This document shows positions 8,867 to 17,188 of a stretch of DNA of 64,000 nucleotides, piece after piece. The notes beneath the pieces are model-generated. The model made no database searches. It saw nothing but the letters and a program-made list of their open reading frames with translations, and was not told the origin of the DNA. The stretch covers positions 1-64,000 of the forward strand of contig NZ_SRZC01000008.1 of assembly GCF_004792655.1 (NCBI RefSeq), in the 5' to 3' direction. The first letter of the stretch is position 1. Each line of letters begins with the position of its first letter. Source of the stretch: Palleniella muris (lineage in GTDB: Bacteria; Bacteroidota; Bacteroidia; Bacteroidales; Bacteroidaceae). A program made the translations under genes and the position numbers.

Positions 8867-9712
8867 CTATTTCACTTGTATGACAAGGTATTTGCTTGTC
8901 GACCAGAAAAGCTCCGGATTGGTTATGCGCAGGACATATTGCTTTGATGCATCCGGCTGCAGTGTGTATGATGTTGACGGATGTGAGGTAAGGAGCTTTG
9001 CAGACTTTGAGTAGAGTTTGATTTCTTTGTCCACGCGCACATCTATTTTCGTGAAGTAGTTCTTGTTGAAATTAGCGCGAAGCACCTTGCCTTTCTCAAG
9101 TATACGGTTCTCTGCAAGCTCTTTCTTTGTTCCGAACACATACCACGCTGTGTTCAGTTGCTTGTCCTGATTGGATATGGTTACTGACTTGGTTGCAGAC
9201 TCATTCTTCAGTTCTTCAACATCATTGTTGAGCGAGGAGACAGTCATGTCAAGCACCTCTATCCGCAAATCCTTTGCGTGGAGCTCTGTGCGGAGAGTCT
9301 CAAGCTGCTTGTTCTTCTCCTCGAGTTGTGCCGTGAGGTTCTCTATTGTCTTCTTCAACTGCTCGGCGGCAATGCTTCCTTCGCGTGCTTGCTTCTGGAG
9401 TTTTGCAATCAGTTCGCGGTTGTGCTGCATCTGCTGCGCAATGAACTCTATGTCAGAACGTATCTGCTCCTTGCGGCTTGTAGCCTCGCCGTCCTTTATG
9501 ACAGTAACACGGTCTTCAGCGATGCTTATCTGGCGGAATCCCTCCTGAATCTCATTCAGGGTTCCAAGCATATCGTTTATCTCATTGTTTTTCTGTTCTA
9601 TCACACGCTGCAGGGAATCTCTTGACTCCGTGTTGTCAGACTGTTGCTTCTGTGTGTTCTCGCATGCTGTAAAGCACATAAGGCAGAATGCCAGGTATAT
9701 GATTTTCTTCAT
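8867..9712 (-). CDS. Coiled-coil lipoprotein, function unknown
   Basis: 281 aa. Residues 1-17 form a lipoprotein signal ending FTAC, so Cys17 would be lipidated. A long heptad-rich coiled coil follows (about 25-165), dense in Glu, Lys, Gln and Leu with repeated QLEEKNKQLETL-like runs. The C-terminal 100 residues are a compact, beta-rich domain beginning QLNTAWYVFGTKKELAENRI, with LYSKSAKLLTSHPSTSY near its end. I do not recognise a named function. It starts 17 bp after rsmI on the same strand, so co-transcription is likely. A periplasmic spacer or scaffold role is only a guess. Confidence 0.75.
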   Translation of the reverse strand: MKKIIYLAFCLMCFTACENTQKQQSDNTESRDSLQRVIEQKNNEINDMLGTLNEIQEGFRQISIAEDRVTVIKDGEATSRKEQIRSDIEFIAQQMQHNRELIAKLQKQAREGSIAAEQLKKTIENLTAQLEEKNKQLETLRTELHAKDLRIEVLDMTVSSLNNDVEELKNESATKSVTISNQDKQLNTAWYVFGTKKELAENRILEKGKVLRANFNKNYFTKIDVRVDKEIKLYSKSAKLLTSHPSTSYTLQPDASKQYVLRITNPELFWSTSKYLVIQVK

Positions 9713-9729
9713 AGCTGTATTTGTTTTTA

Positions 9730-10458
9730 TTAGTCGTTGGTAGTCTCTGTGTTTTTATGCCTGTCCTTGTTGTTCTTTGACTTTACAGGCTCTACGCCTG
9801 CCAATATTATCACAATCTCACCTTTTGGAGGTGTTGCTGCGAAATGGGCGATGACTTCCACCAAAGAGCCACGCACGGACTCTTCATGAATCTTGCTTAT
9901 CTCGCGGCAGACACTTACCTGACGGTTCTCTCCGTAGAATTCCGCAAACTGCTGCAATGTTTTCAGCAGGCGGTAAGGCGATTCGTAGAATATCATTGTG
10001 CGCTCTTCCCTGCCGAGCTGCTCAAGCCGTGTCTGCCTTCCTTTTTTCTGCGGCAGAAACCCTTCGAAGCAGAACTTGTCACACGGCAGTCCGGAACTGA
10101 CCAATGCCGGCACGAAAGCCGTTGCTCCCGGCAGCGTCTGCACCTCTATCCCTGCTGCGACAGCCTCGCGGACGAGGAAGAATCCCGGGTCGGAGATGCC
10201 CGGAGTGCCAGCATCTGTGACAAGGCATATTGTCTGTCCGGCCTTCAGGCGTTCCACAATGGAGGCAGATGTGCCGTGCTCATTGAACTTATGGTGTGCA
10301 AGAAGAGGTTTGTGTATGTCATAGTGTTTCAGGAGAATACCCGATGTGCGGGTGTCCTCGGCAAGGATTACATCAGCCTCTTTCAGCAAACGCACTGCGC
10401 GGAATGTCATATCCTCCAAATTTCCCACAGGTGTGGGGACAAGATAAAGTGTTCCCAT
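9730..10458 (-). CDS. rsmI: 16S rRNA (cytidine-1402-2'-O)-methyltransferase
   Basis: SAM-dependent tetrapyrrole-methylase-fold enzyme modifying C1402 of 16S rRNA in the decoding centre. Motifs: LYLVPTPVGNLEDMTFRA at the N-terminus, AEDTRTSGILLKHYDI, LVTDAGTPGISDPGF (SAM/substrate loop), LPGATAFVPALVSSGLP and FEGFLPQKKGRQ. Start set at 10458 (MGTLYLVPTP) rather than the in-frame ATG four codons earlier, because the family begins there. 242 aa is slightly longer than usual owing to a Lys/Asn-rich tail. Divergent from tdk; upstream of the coiled-coil lipoprotein. Confidence 0.95.
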   Translation of the reverse strand: MGTLYLVPTPVGNLEDMTFRAVRLLKEADVILAEDTRTSGILLKHYDIHKPLLAHHKFNEHGTSASIVERLKAGQTICLVTDAGTPGISDPGFFLVREAVAAGIEVQTLPGATAFVPALVSSGLPCDKFCFEGFLPQKKGRQTRLEQLGREERTMIFYESPYRLLKTLQQFAEFYGENRQVSVCREISKIHEESVRGSLVEVIAHFAATPPKGEIVIILAGVEPVKSKNNKDRHKNTETTND

Positions 10459-10515
10459 AACTGTGTACAAAAATACTCCTAAATTCCGATATAAGCAATA
10501 AAAAGCGTATATTTC

Positions 10516-10546
10516 TTTGGAATTTTAAATTTTCTTTGTAATTTTG
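10516..10546 (+). promoter_or_regulatory. Promoter of tdk
   Basis: TTTG (10516-10519), 19-bp spacer, TAATTTTG (10539-10546). The leader to the tdk ATG is about 100 nt. Confidence 0.7.
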
Positions 10547-10649
10547 CGTTGAATTTTATCCTACACTTTTGTTGCCATGGCAGCCAAGGACAAAGTGCCA
10601 ATAGCTTGCATGGCTTAATACACATAATTATTATATAACAAACAGGTCA

Positions 10650-11237
10650 ATGACTAATAGCATACAAGGTGAGCTGCGTCGTCATGGGCGCATAGAGGTC
10701 GTTTGCGGTTCAATGTTTTCCGGAAAGACAGAGGAGCTTATACGCCGCATGAAGCGTGCGAAATTTGCAAAGCAAAAAGTGGAAATCTTCAAACCGGCAA
10801 TAGACACCCGCTACAGTGAAGCCGACGTCGTAAGCCACGACAACACCACCATCACTTCCACTCCGGTTGAGTCGTCAGGGTCTATACTGCTGCTTACGAG
10901 TGACATTGATGTCGTGGGCATTGACGAGGCTCAGTTCTTTGACGACGGGCTTGTGGATGTTTGCAACGAGCTTGCCAACAGAGGAGTGAGGGTCATCTGT
11001 GCCGGTCTTGACATGGATTTCAAGGGAGTTCCCTTCGGACCCATGCCGGCTCTTATGGCTGTTGCTGACGATGTGACGAAGGTGCATGCCATCTGCGTGC
11101 ACTGCGGCTCACTCGCCTATGTAAGCCACCGCATAGTGGAGGGAGACAAACGCGTGCTTCTTGGTGAGACAGGTGAGTATGAGCCGTTGTGCAGGAAGTG
11201 CTATGAGAAAGCAAAGCAACGTATGACAGGGAAATGA
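10650..11237 (+). CDS. tdk: Thymidine kinase (type II)
   Basis: Salvages thymidine by phosphorylation to dTMP. 195 aa, typical of the bacterial type II enzyme. P-loop GSMFSGKT at 20-27, catalytic Glu93 in GIDEAQFF, lasso/thymidine-binding region near 150-175, and a structural zinc site from Cys149 and Cys152 (CVHCG) with Cys181 and Cys184 (CRKC). It has its own promoter and runs convergent to asnA. Confidence 0.95.
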   Translation: MTNSIQGELRRHGRIEVVCGSMFSGKTEELIRRMKRAKFAKQKVEIFKPAIDTRYSEADVVSHDNTTITSTPVESSGSILLLTSDIDVVGIDEAQFFDDGLVDVCNELANRGVRVICAGLDMDFKGVPFGPMPALMAVADDVTKVHAICVHCGSLAYVSHRIVEGDKRVLLGETGEYEPLCRKCYEKAKQRMTGK

Positions 11238-11368
11238 TTTGGAGATATTTTCCGTTTGTTATGTTGCTTGAAAGAGCACAAACGCCCGGAGTGACATAAT
11301 TTATCACACCACCCACCACACTACACAATATAACACACTGAAACACAACACGATACACACCATAAAAC

Positions 11369-11455
11369 AAAAGGTAACGACTCACATAACGAATCGTTAC
11401 CTTTTACAGTGTCAAGTGTTACCTTTCATCAGTCAAAAGGTCACACTTTGGTTTG
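11369..11455. repeat. Cluster of AAAAGGTAAC-type motifs between convergent genes
   Basis: Between tdk and asnA: aaaaggtaacga (direct), tcgttacctttt (inverted, with the first forming a hairpin of 11 bp), gtgttaccttt (inverted) and aaaaggtcacac (direct). A similar cluster lies at 33816-33880, also between convergent genes. Confidence 0.6.
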
Positions 11456-11494
11456 TTGATATATATAATGCCCTCTTTGGTTCAATATTTCAGG

Positions 11495-12532
11495 CTAAAT
11501 GAGAGGCATTCCTGCCTCTGTACATTCGCGACGCATTTCATCGGGCCATATTGACGCCTGTATCTCGCCTATGTGTGCCTTATGGAGCATCAGCATACAG
11601 AGACGGCTCTGCCCTATTCCCCCTCCGACACTAAGCGGCAATCTGCCATCAAGCAGCAGATTATGGAAATACAGCCCTTTCCTGTCTTCCTTTCCCTCTG
11701 CCTCCAGTTGGCGCAACAGTGCAGCCTTGTCCACGCGGATGCCCATTGACGACAGTTCGACAGCATGGTCAAGGACCGGATACCAAATGAGTATGTCACC
11801 GTTCAAGCCTATTGTGCCATTTTCTGCCACTGTCGACCAGTCGTCGTAATCAGGAGCACGGCCATCATGCTTCTCGCCGTTGGAAAGTTTTCCGCCGATT
11901 CCTATTATGAACACTGCACCATACTCCTTTGTCACCTTGTCCTCACGCTCTTTGGGTGAAAGCTCCGGATACATACGCAAAAGCTCTTCAGCATGGACGA
12001 AGTGTATTTTCTCCGGAAGGAATGGCTTAAGCTGAGGGTACCATTCGCAGGCAAGATACTCCGTGCGACGTATTGCACCGTAGATGCGCTCCACAACCTC
12101 GCGAAGGTATGCCTGTGTACGCTGCCCCTCATTGATGACAGCCTCCCAGTCCCATTGGTCGACATAGAGCGAATGCAGGTTGTCCAGTTCTTCGTCAGCA
12201 CGTATCGCGTTCATGTCTGTATATATTCCGTACCCGGGAGCGATATTGTCCTCCGCAAGTTTCATGCGTTTCCACTTGGCAAGGGAATGCACCACCTCTG
12301 CCTTTGCATCGCCAAGCTCTTTGACAGGGAATGTCACAGCACGCTCAACGCCATTCAAATCGTCATTGATGCCCAACCCCTTTAACACAAAAAGTGGTGC
12401 TGTGACACGGCGCAGGCGCAACTCTGTGCTGAGGTTCTGCTGGAAAAACTCCTTTATGAGCTTTATGCCCTGCTCTGTCTGTACCGTGTCCAAAAGAGCC
12501 TTGTACCCTGAAGGCTTAATCAATTTACTCAT
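11495..12532 (-). CDS. asnA: Aspartate-ammonia ligase (asparagine synthetase A)
   Basis: ATP-dependent conversion of aspartate and ammonia to asparagine, with a class II aminoacyl-tRNA synthetase-like fold. 345 aa against about 330 in E. coli. Conserved stretches include FQQNLSTELRLRRVTAPLF, VHSLAKWKRMKL, YTDMNAIRADE, VDQWDWE, FIIGIGGKL, DYDDWS and near the C-terminus PLSVGGGIGQSRLCMLML with the ATP-binding Arg. Preceded by a promoter motif (12569-12599 on the minus strand). Convergent with tdk. Confidence 0.95.
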   Translation of the reverse strand: MSKLIKPSGYKALLDTVQTEQGIKLIKEFFQQNLSTELRLRRVTAPLFVLKGLGINDDLNGVERAVTFPVKELGDAKAEVVHSLAKWKRMKLAEDNIAPGYGIYTDMNAIRADEELDNLHSLYVDQWDWEAVINEGQRTQAYLREVVERIYGAIRRTEYLACEWYPQLKPFLPEKIHFVHAEELLRMYPELSPKEREDKVTKEYGAVFIIGIGGKLSNGEKHDGRAPDYDDWSTVAENGTIGLNGDILIWYPVLDHAVELSSMGIRVDKAALLRQLEAEGKEDRKGLYFHNLLLDGRLPLSVGGGIGQSRLCMLMLHKAHIGEIQASIWPDEMRRECTEAGMPLI

Positions 12533-12568
12533 TACCTATTATGTTTTGAATATTTCATTCTTTTGGTG

Positions 12569-12599
12569 CAAAGTTATAAATAATATTTTATATTTACAA
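12569..12599 (-). promoter_or_regulatory. Promoter of asnA
   Basis: On the minus strand TTG (12599-12597), 20-bp spacer, TAACTTTG (12576-12569), about 37 bp before the asnA ATG. Confidence 0.65.
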
Positions 12600-12747
12600 C
12601 TTTTTGTCAATAAAAATTACTATTCCACATCACATTTGTAAAAATCCTTGGATTTCACTTTCATTTTGCATACAACAAAGAAGGTTAATAAACTATAAAA
12701 TAACATTCTAAAAGATGACAAAAACACAGAATTTCAAGAAAAAGCAT

Positions 12748-12755
12748 TAATTTTG
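12748..12755 (+). promoter_or_regulatory. Promoter -7 element for tRNA-Arg
   Basis: TAATTTTG ten bases before the tRNA; no clear -33 TTTG. The tRNA would begin almost at the transcription start, with little or no 5' leader. Confidence 0.5.
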
Positions 12756-12765
12756 CAATGATGAT

Positions 12766-12839
12766 GGCCTGGTAGCTTAGTTGAATAGAGCGCAGGATTC
12801 CGGTTCCTGAGGTCCTGGGTTTGAGTCCCAGCCGGGTCA
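12766..12839 (+). tRNA. tRNA-Arg (anticodon CCG)
   Basis: Acceptor GGCCTGG/CCGGGTC with two G-T pairs, D arm with AGTTGAATAG, anticodon stem CAGGA/TCCTG around loop TTCCGGT (anticodon CCG), T loop GTTTGAGT, discriminator A, no encoded CCA. Confidence 0.92.
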
Positions 12840-12851
12840 CTCCACTTATAT

Positions 12852-12889
12852 ATTATGTTTGACTTTCATACGAAGTCAAATTACATAAT
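12852..12889 (+). terminator. Hairpin after tRNA-Arg
   Basis: ATTATGT-TTGACTT paired with AAGTCAA-att-ACATAAT just downstream of the tRNA. The U-run is weak, so this may be a processing or termination signal. Confidence 0.55.
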
Positions 12890-12912
12890 GTCACGAATTA
12901 TTGGTGGCAAAA

Positions 12913-12944
12913 TTTGGAAAATCAAAAAAAATATGCTACTTTTG
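12913..12944 (+). promoter_or_regulatory. Promoter of the HAD phosphatase gene, nearly leaderless
   Basis: TTTG (12913-12916), 20-bp spacer, TACTTTTG (12937-12944). The start codon at 12956 is only 12 bp after the -7 element, so the mRNA leader would be a few bases. Confidence 0.75.
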
Positions 12945-12955
12945 CAATCCGAATT

Positions 12956-13687
12956 ATGGAAAAAGCAAAAGTAGCATATCTTGTAAAACATGGGTTTGAA
13001 GAGTTCTGCCCAAAGGTCGCACTGTTCGATATGGACGGTGTGCTTTACGATTCCATGCCCAATCATGCCAAGGCATGGCGTGAGTCCATGGCAAGTTACG
13101 GTCTTGAAATGAGTGAGGAGGAAGCCTATGCCTTTGAGGGCATGCGTGGCTTCGAGACTATCAAGATTGTAGCAGGAAAGCAATGGAACAGGGAAATCTC
13201 CGATGAGGAGTCCGTGGAGATGTACCGCGTGAAGTCCGACTGCTATTCTGCATGCCCCACAGCCCCCATGATGAGAGGCACTTATGAGCTTCAGCAGGAG
13301 ATGCGCCGCCTTGGTCTGGACATTGGAGTTGTAACAGGCAGTGGGCAGATATCACTGCTTGAGCGTGTCAAGGCTGACTACAAAGGACTTGTGAATACAG
13401 AGGTTTTTGTTACAGCCCTGAACATAAAAAAAGGGAAGCCTGCCCCAGACCCTTATTTGAAAGGCATGCAACTTGCCGGAACAAAGCCGTGGGAGACGAT
13501 TGTTGTCGAGAATGCACCGCTTGGAGTTCGGGCAGGCGTAGCAGCAGGAGCATTTACCATAGCGGTAAATACAGGTCCTTTGCCGGACGAAATGCTTCTG
13601 GATGAAGGGGCTGACTTGCTTTTCCATTCCATGGATGAGTTCCGCAATGAATTGCGTGGAATACTCACTCCGTGCAGGAACTCATGA
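12956..13687 (+). CDS. HAD family phosphatase, beta-phosphoglucomutase-like
   Basis: Haloacid-dehalogenase superfamily, subclass IA, 243 aa. Motif I DMDGVLYDS carries the nucleophile Asp25 and acid/base Asp27; motif II Thr/Ser is in VVTGSGQ; motif III Lys in KKGKPAPDPYLKG; motif IV in VVENAPLGVRAG, where the usual acidic pair is EN. The alpha-helical cap lies between about 35 and 105. Substrate unknown; a sugar-phosphate phosphatase is the usual guess. The start at 12956 (MEKAKVAYLVKHGF) was chosen because the longer frame begins inside the promoter. It precedes deoD by 77 bp, so the two may be co-transcribed. Confidence 0.85.
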   Translation: MEKAKVAYLVKHGFEEFCPKVALFDMDGVLYDSMPNHAKAWRESMASYGLEMSEEEAYAFEGMRGFETIKIVAGKQWNREISDEESVEMYRVKSDCYSACPTAPMMRGTYELQQEMRRLGLDIGVVTGSGQISLLERVKADYKGLVNTEVFVTALNIKKGKPAPDPYLKGMQLAGTKPWETIVVENAPLGVRAGVAAGAFTIAVNTGPLPDEMLLDEGADLLFHSMDEFRNELRGILTPCRNS

Positions 13688-13764
13688 AAACGATGATTCC
13701 GGACCATGGGAAATACCCATGCGTGTGGATAACAATAAATGTCTAACCTTAAAATCAAAAGATT

Positions 13765-14478
13765 ATGACACCTCACAACGGTGCCCAAATGGGCGATTTC
13801 GCCAAGACAGTGCTTATGCCTGGCGATCCACTCAGGTCAAAATTCATTGCAGAGGAATTCCTCGAGAACCCTCGTCTTGTAAATGAAGTGCGCAATATTC
13901 TCGGCTACACAGGCACATACAAAGGGATTCCTGTGTCTGTCATGGCTTCAGGTATGGGCATGCCTTCGATAGGCATATATTCGTATGAGCTTTACCAATA
14001 CTATGGCGTAGAGAACATTGTACGCATCGGCTCTGCAGGTTCTTATGTTGAAAGGTTGAATGTCCGTGACGTTGTCCTTGCCGAAAGCGCTTACAGTGAC
14101 TCGACTTTCGCGCTGAAGACAAGTGGTGCGACGGAGAAAACAATGTATCCGAGCGAAGAACTGAATGCCATAATCATGAGCAAGGCTGACGAGCTTGGCA
14201 TAAACTGCAAGAAGGCAGTGGTACATTCAAGCGACGCTTTCTACACTACTCCAAACGTCGGCGGTTGGCAGGACATTCGCGAGCAGACCGGTACGGAGTG
14301 TGTGGAGATGGAGAGTTTCGCACTCTTCCATAATGCCAACATGCTGAATAAGCGCGCTGCATGCATACTAACGATTTCCGATTCTTTCTGCACAAATGAG
14401 GTTCTCTCGGCAGAAGACCGTCAGAATTCTTTCCGCGAGATGATGCGGCTTGCACTGGAATCTGCAATAGCATTCTGA
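13765..14478 (+). CDS. deoD: Purine-nucleoside phosphorylase (DeoD type)
   Basis: Hexameric, low-molecular-mass-type phosphorylase that splits purine (deoxy)nucleosides with phosphate. 237 aa. Visible: the N-terminal His of MTPHNGAQMGDFA (ribose contact from the neighbouring subunit), MPGDPLRSKFIAE (phosphate loop), ASGMGMPSIGIYSYEL, RIGSAGSY (phosphate), GTECVEMESFAL (substrate Glu/Met pair) and ILTISDSF with the catalytic Asp. Works with the kinase and phosphatase genes nearby in nucleotide salvage. Confidence 0.95.
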   Translation: MTPHNGAQMGDFAKTVLMPGDPLRSKFIAEEFLENPRLVNEVRNILGYTGTYKGIPVSVMASGMGMPSIGIYSYELYQYYGVENIVRIGSAGSYVERLNVRDVVLAESAYSDSTFALKTSGATEKTMYPSEELNAIIMSKADELGINCKKAVVHSSDAFYTTPNVGGWQDIREQTGTECVEMESFALFHNANMLNKRAACILTISDSFCTNEVLSAEDRQNSFREMMRLALESAIAF

Positions 14479-14517
14479 ACAAACTGTCCATATTTATAAT
14501 ATCATAAAGACAGAACA

Positions 14518-14591
14518 AGTCGGCAGATAGATTTTGTAGGATATTGTAATGACAGTATCGTTATAATGTTTCTGAAATTTATCTGCCGACT
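14518..14591 (+). terminator. Long-loop inverted repeat / terminator after deoD
   Basis: AGTCGGCAGATA (14518-14529) pairs perfectly with TATCTGCCGACT (14580-14591) and is followed by TTTTT. The 50-nt loop makes it unusual, but position and U-run fit termination of deoD. Confidence 0.65.
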
Positions 14592-14640
14592 TTTTGTATG
14601 CAGATTTGACATAACTGGTTGTCGAATAGTATTAAAAGAA

Positions 14641-14681
14641 CAATGCCACAAAATGGAGATTATACCCATTTGGTGGCATTG
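14641..14681 (-). terminator. Hairpin at the end of the GH2 gene
   Basis: CAATGCCACAAAATGG (14641-14656) pairs with 14666-14681 with one mismatch and a 9-nt loop. On the minus strand it is followed by ttcttttaat, so it is a plausible terminator for the galactosidase gene. Confidence 0.6.
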
Positions 14682-14714
14682 CACATGTATGTCCACAAGT
14701 GATTATTTCCTGAA

Positions 14715-17171
14715 TCAGTTCACAGGAACGCTGATAGTTGCAGATTTGACGCCACTTGCCTTTGCTGTGAATTTCAATGTACCTGGCTTGTTTCCGGAAC
14801 GAACGATAGCTGTGGCAGCACCGCTGAAGAGTTTCATCTCCGGTTTATGGAACGGCAACAGGCATTTTGCATCACCGTTTGCTGTCGCCTCGAATGCTCC
14901 GCAGCCCTCGACAGAGAACTTCACAAGACGCTCATCGGTAGGAACGATGTTGCCGTCTTTGTCAGCTACCTGAACAGTGATATACAGCAGGTCCTCACCA
15001 TCGGCAGCCAACGATTTGCGGTTTGTGGTAAGCATGATGTGGTGAGGCTTGCCTGCTGTCCGTATTGTTTTCTCGGCAGCTTTCCGCCCCTCTTTGTCGT
15101 ACGCCACAACCTTCACCTCTCCCGGAGTGTAGACCGTCTCCATCCACATAAGGCGGTAACGGTTCTGCCATGTGGAGTTGTTCTTTTCCCTCACGCCCTG
15201 GCTTTTTCCGTTGATGAACAGTTCTGCCTTAGGATAGTTGGTGTAGACCATAATCGGTGTAACCTCCCCTTCACGTCCTTTCCAATTCCAATGAGGAAGG
15301 ATGTGGAGGGTGTTGTCCTTCTTGTTCCATTGTGAGCGGTAAAGGTAATAACGGTCCTTTGGCAGTGAAGCAAGGTCAATCATTCCGAACATGGAGCTAT
15401 GGTTAGGCCATGCGTCTGTGTCATAAGGAGAAGGCTCTCCAAGATAGTCGAAACCTGTCCACACAAACTGTCCGAGAACCCAATCGTGGTCGTCATCGCG
15501 TGCAAAGTCTATATCGGGGATGTTCGACCATGAACAAGTCTCGTTGTCATAGCTTGAACACTGGTTGTCTGGATGTGTCTCTGTATGGCGGGCATTAGTT
15601 CCAGGCATCACCAAAGGGAAATGGTAAACGCCGCGAGAGGATACCGTTGAGGCTGTCTCCGAACCAAGAACCATCTGCTGAGGCATACGTTTATAGATGT
15701 CCTCGTAGAACTGTGGCTTGTAGTTGAAGGACGGAATGTCGAGTGCAGCGGCAAAACCATTGTCAAGGACAGATCTTATCTGGTCCATGCCGCAAGTGAC
15801 AGGGCGTGTCGGGTCAAGTTTGTGGACAAGGTCCTGAAGCATTACCAGCTCGTTCATTCCCACCGGTCCCCACTGCGAAGGCACTTCGTTGCCTATCGAC
15901 CACATGACGACAGAAGGATGGTTGCGGTACTGTTCCACCATGTTTGTTATGTCACGCTCCGCCCATTCGTTGAATACTGCGCCGTAGCCGTTAGGCGATT
16001 TCGGACGGAAGCCCCAGTCGTCAAACGGCTCAATCATGAGCATCATGCCCATCTCGTCACACAGTTCCACAAGTTCAGGAGCAGGCATGTTGTGCGAAGT
16101 GCGTATGGCATTAACACCAATATCCTGCAACATTTCTATCTGATGACGCAAAGCCGACTTGTTGACAGCCGCTCCCAACGGTCCGAGGTCGTGATGATTG
16201 TTCACACCCTTGAACTTAGTATGCTCGCCATTGAGGAAGAATCCTTTTGCCGGAATGTACTCTATGCTCCTGATTCCGAAGCGAGTGTCGTAGACATCGA
16301 CAGTCTTTCCGCCTACGGAAAGAGTAGTGCGTGCAATGTAGAGTGCAGGATCTTCTGTCCCCCACAGCATCGGTTTCTCCACAAGAAAGTTTTGCGCAAA
16401 GTCCTGTCCGCGTGCTATATAGGTGGAAGAGTCTGATGCCACCTCCTTCCCGTCAGGAGAGATTATGACTGTTTTCACACCGACAGCGTCGCCATAAGGC
16501 CATTTCTTGAATTGGCGCGCGCCTTCAATCTTCATGTGCAGGCTGACGGTTGCATAATCCTTGCACACTTTCGGTGTGGTGACATAAGTGCCCCAGGTTG
16601 GAATATGCACCTTGTCTGTCATGACAACATGCACGTTGCGGTAGATGCCTGCTCCCGGATACCAGCGTGATTGCCCATCCTTATTCTCGCAGGAAACCTC
16701 CAGTTGGTTGCTACCGGGCTTCACTGTGCCGTCTACAGTGCAGTGGAAAGAGTTGTAACCGTATGGCCATGCAGCCACATCCTTGCCGTTCAGCTTTACA
16801 CGGGCGTTGCTCATGACACCGTCAAAGACAAGTGTGACGGTCTTGCCTGTGGTGTCCGGAACCTCGAAACTCGTGCGATAGACACCTTTCCCGATAAAAG
16901 GCAGACCGCCCGTCCTGCCTGTTTTTTCAGTTGCTTCCTTCTCTCCGTTCTGCTCTACGGCAACGACTTGCAGGTCGTTCTTGCGGTCAAAAGGACCGTA
17001 AATCGCCCAATCGTGGGGCACGGAGACGTTTTCCGCACTTTTGGCATTGAACACTTCACCTTTCGAGAACTGCCAATTTTTCTTCAATGTCTGCACACTG
17101 CGCTGCGCATAGGCTGTTCCGTTGCAGCAAAAAGCTGTCAAAACGGACAGCATAACTATTTTTGAATCCAT
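14715..17171 (-). CDS. Glycoside hydrolase family 2, probable beta-galactosidase
   Basis: 818 aa with a cleavable signal peptide (MDSKIVMLSVLTAFCCNGTAYAQ). GH2 order is clear: sugar-binding jelly roll (about 25-190), Ig-like domain, TIM barrel with FKGVNNHHDLGPLG, the acid/base Glu in WSIGNEVPSQWG and the nucleophile Glu in VLGSETASTVSSRG, then WTGFDYLGEPSPYD and C-terminal Ig-like domains (DUF4982-type region containing AELFINGKSQGV). Probably periplasmic. It starts 17 bp after the GH53 gene, so the pair forms an operon: GH53 cuts beta-1,4-galactan and GH2 releases galactose from the oligomers. Activity on other beta-linked sugars cannot be excluded. Confidence 0.9.
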   Translation of the reverse strand: MDSKIVMLSVLTAFCCNGTAYAQRSVQTLKKNWQFSKGEVFNAKSAENVSVPHDWAIYGPFDRKNDLQVVAVEQNGEKEATEKTGRTGGLPFIGKGVYRTSFEVPDTTGKTVTLVFDGVMSNARVKLNGKDVAAWPYGYNSFHCTVDGTVKPGSNQLEVSCENKDGQSRWYPGAGIYRNVHVVMTDKVHIPTWGTYVTTPKVCKDYATVSLHMKIEGARQFKKWPYGDAVGVKTVIISPDGKEVASDSSTYIARGQDFAQNFLVEKPMLWGTEDPALYIARTTLSVGGKTVDVYDTRFGIRSIEYIPAKGFFLNGEHTKFKGVNNHHDLGPLGAAVNKSALRHQIEMLQDIGVNAIRTSHNMPAPELVELCDEMGMMLMIEPFDDWGFRPKSPNGYGAVFNEWAERDITNMVEQYRNHPSVVMWSIGNEVPSQWGPVGMNELVMLQDLVHKLDPTRPVTCGMDQIRSVLDNGFAAALDIPSFNYKPQFYEDIYKRMPQQMVLGSETASTVSSRGVYHFPLVMPGTNARHTETHPDNQCSSYDNETCSWSNIPDIDFARDDDHDWVLGQFVWTGFDYLGEPSPYDTDAWPNHSSMFGMIDLASLPKDRYYLYRSQWNKKDNTLHILPHWNWKGREGEVTPIMVYTNYPKAELFINGKSQGVREKNNSTWQNRYRLMWMETVYTPGEVKVVAYDKEGRKAAEKTIRTAGKPHHIMLTTNRKSLAADGEDLLYITVQVADKDGNIVPTDERLVKFSVEGCGAFEATANGDAKCLLPFHKPEMKLFSGAATAIVRSGNKPGTLKFTAKASGVKSATISVPVN

Positions 17172-17188
17172 ATTTTTTTGAATGTTTT

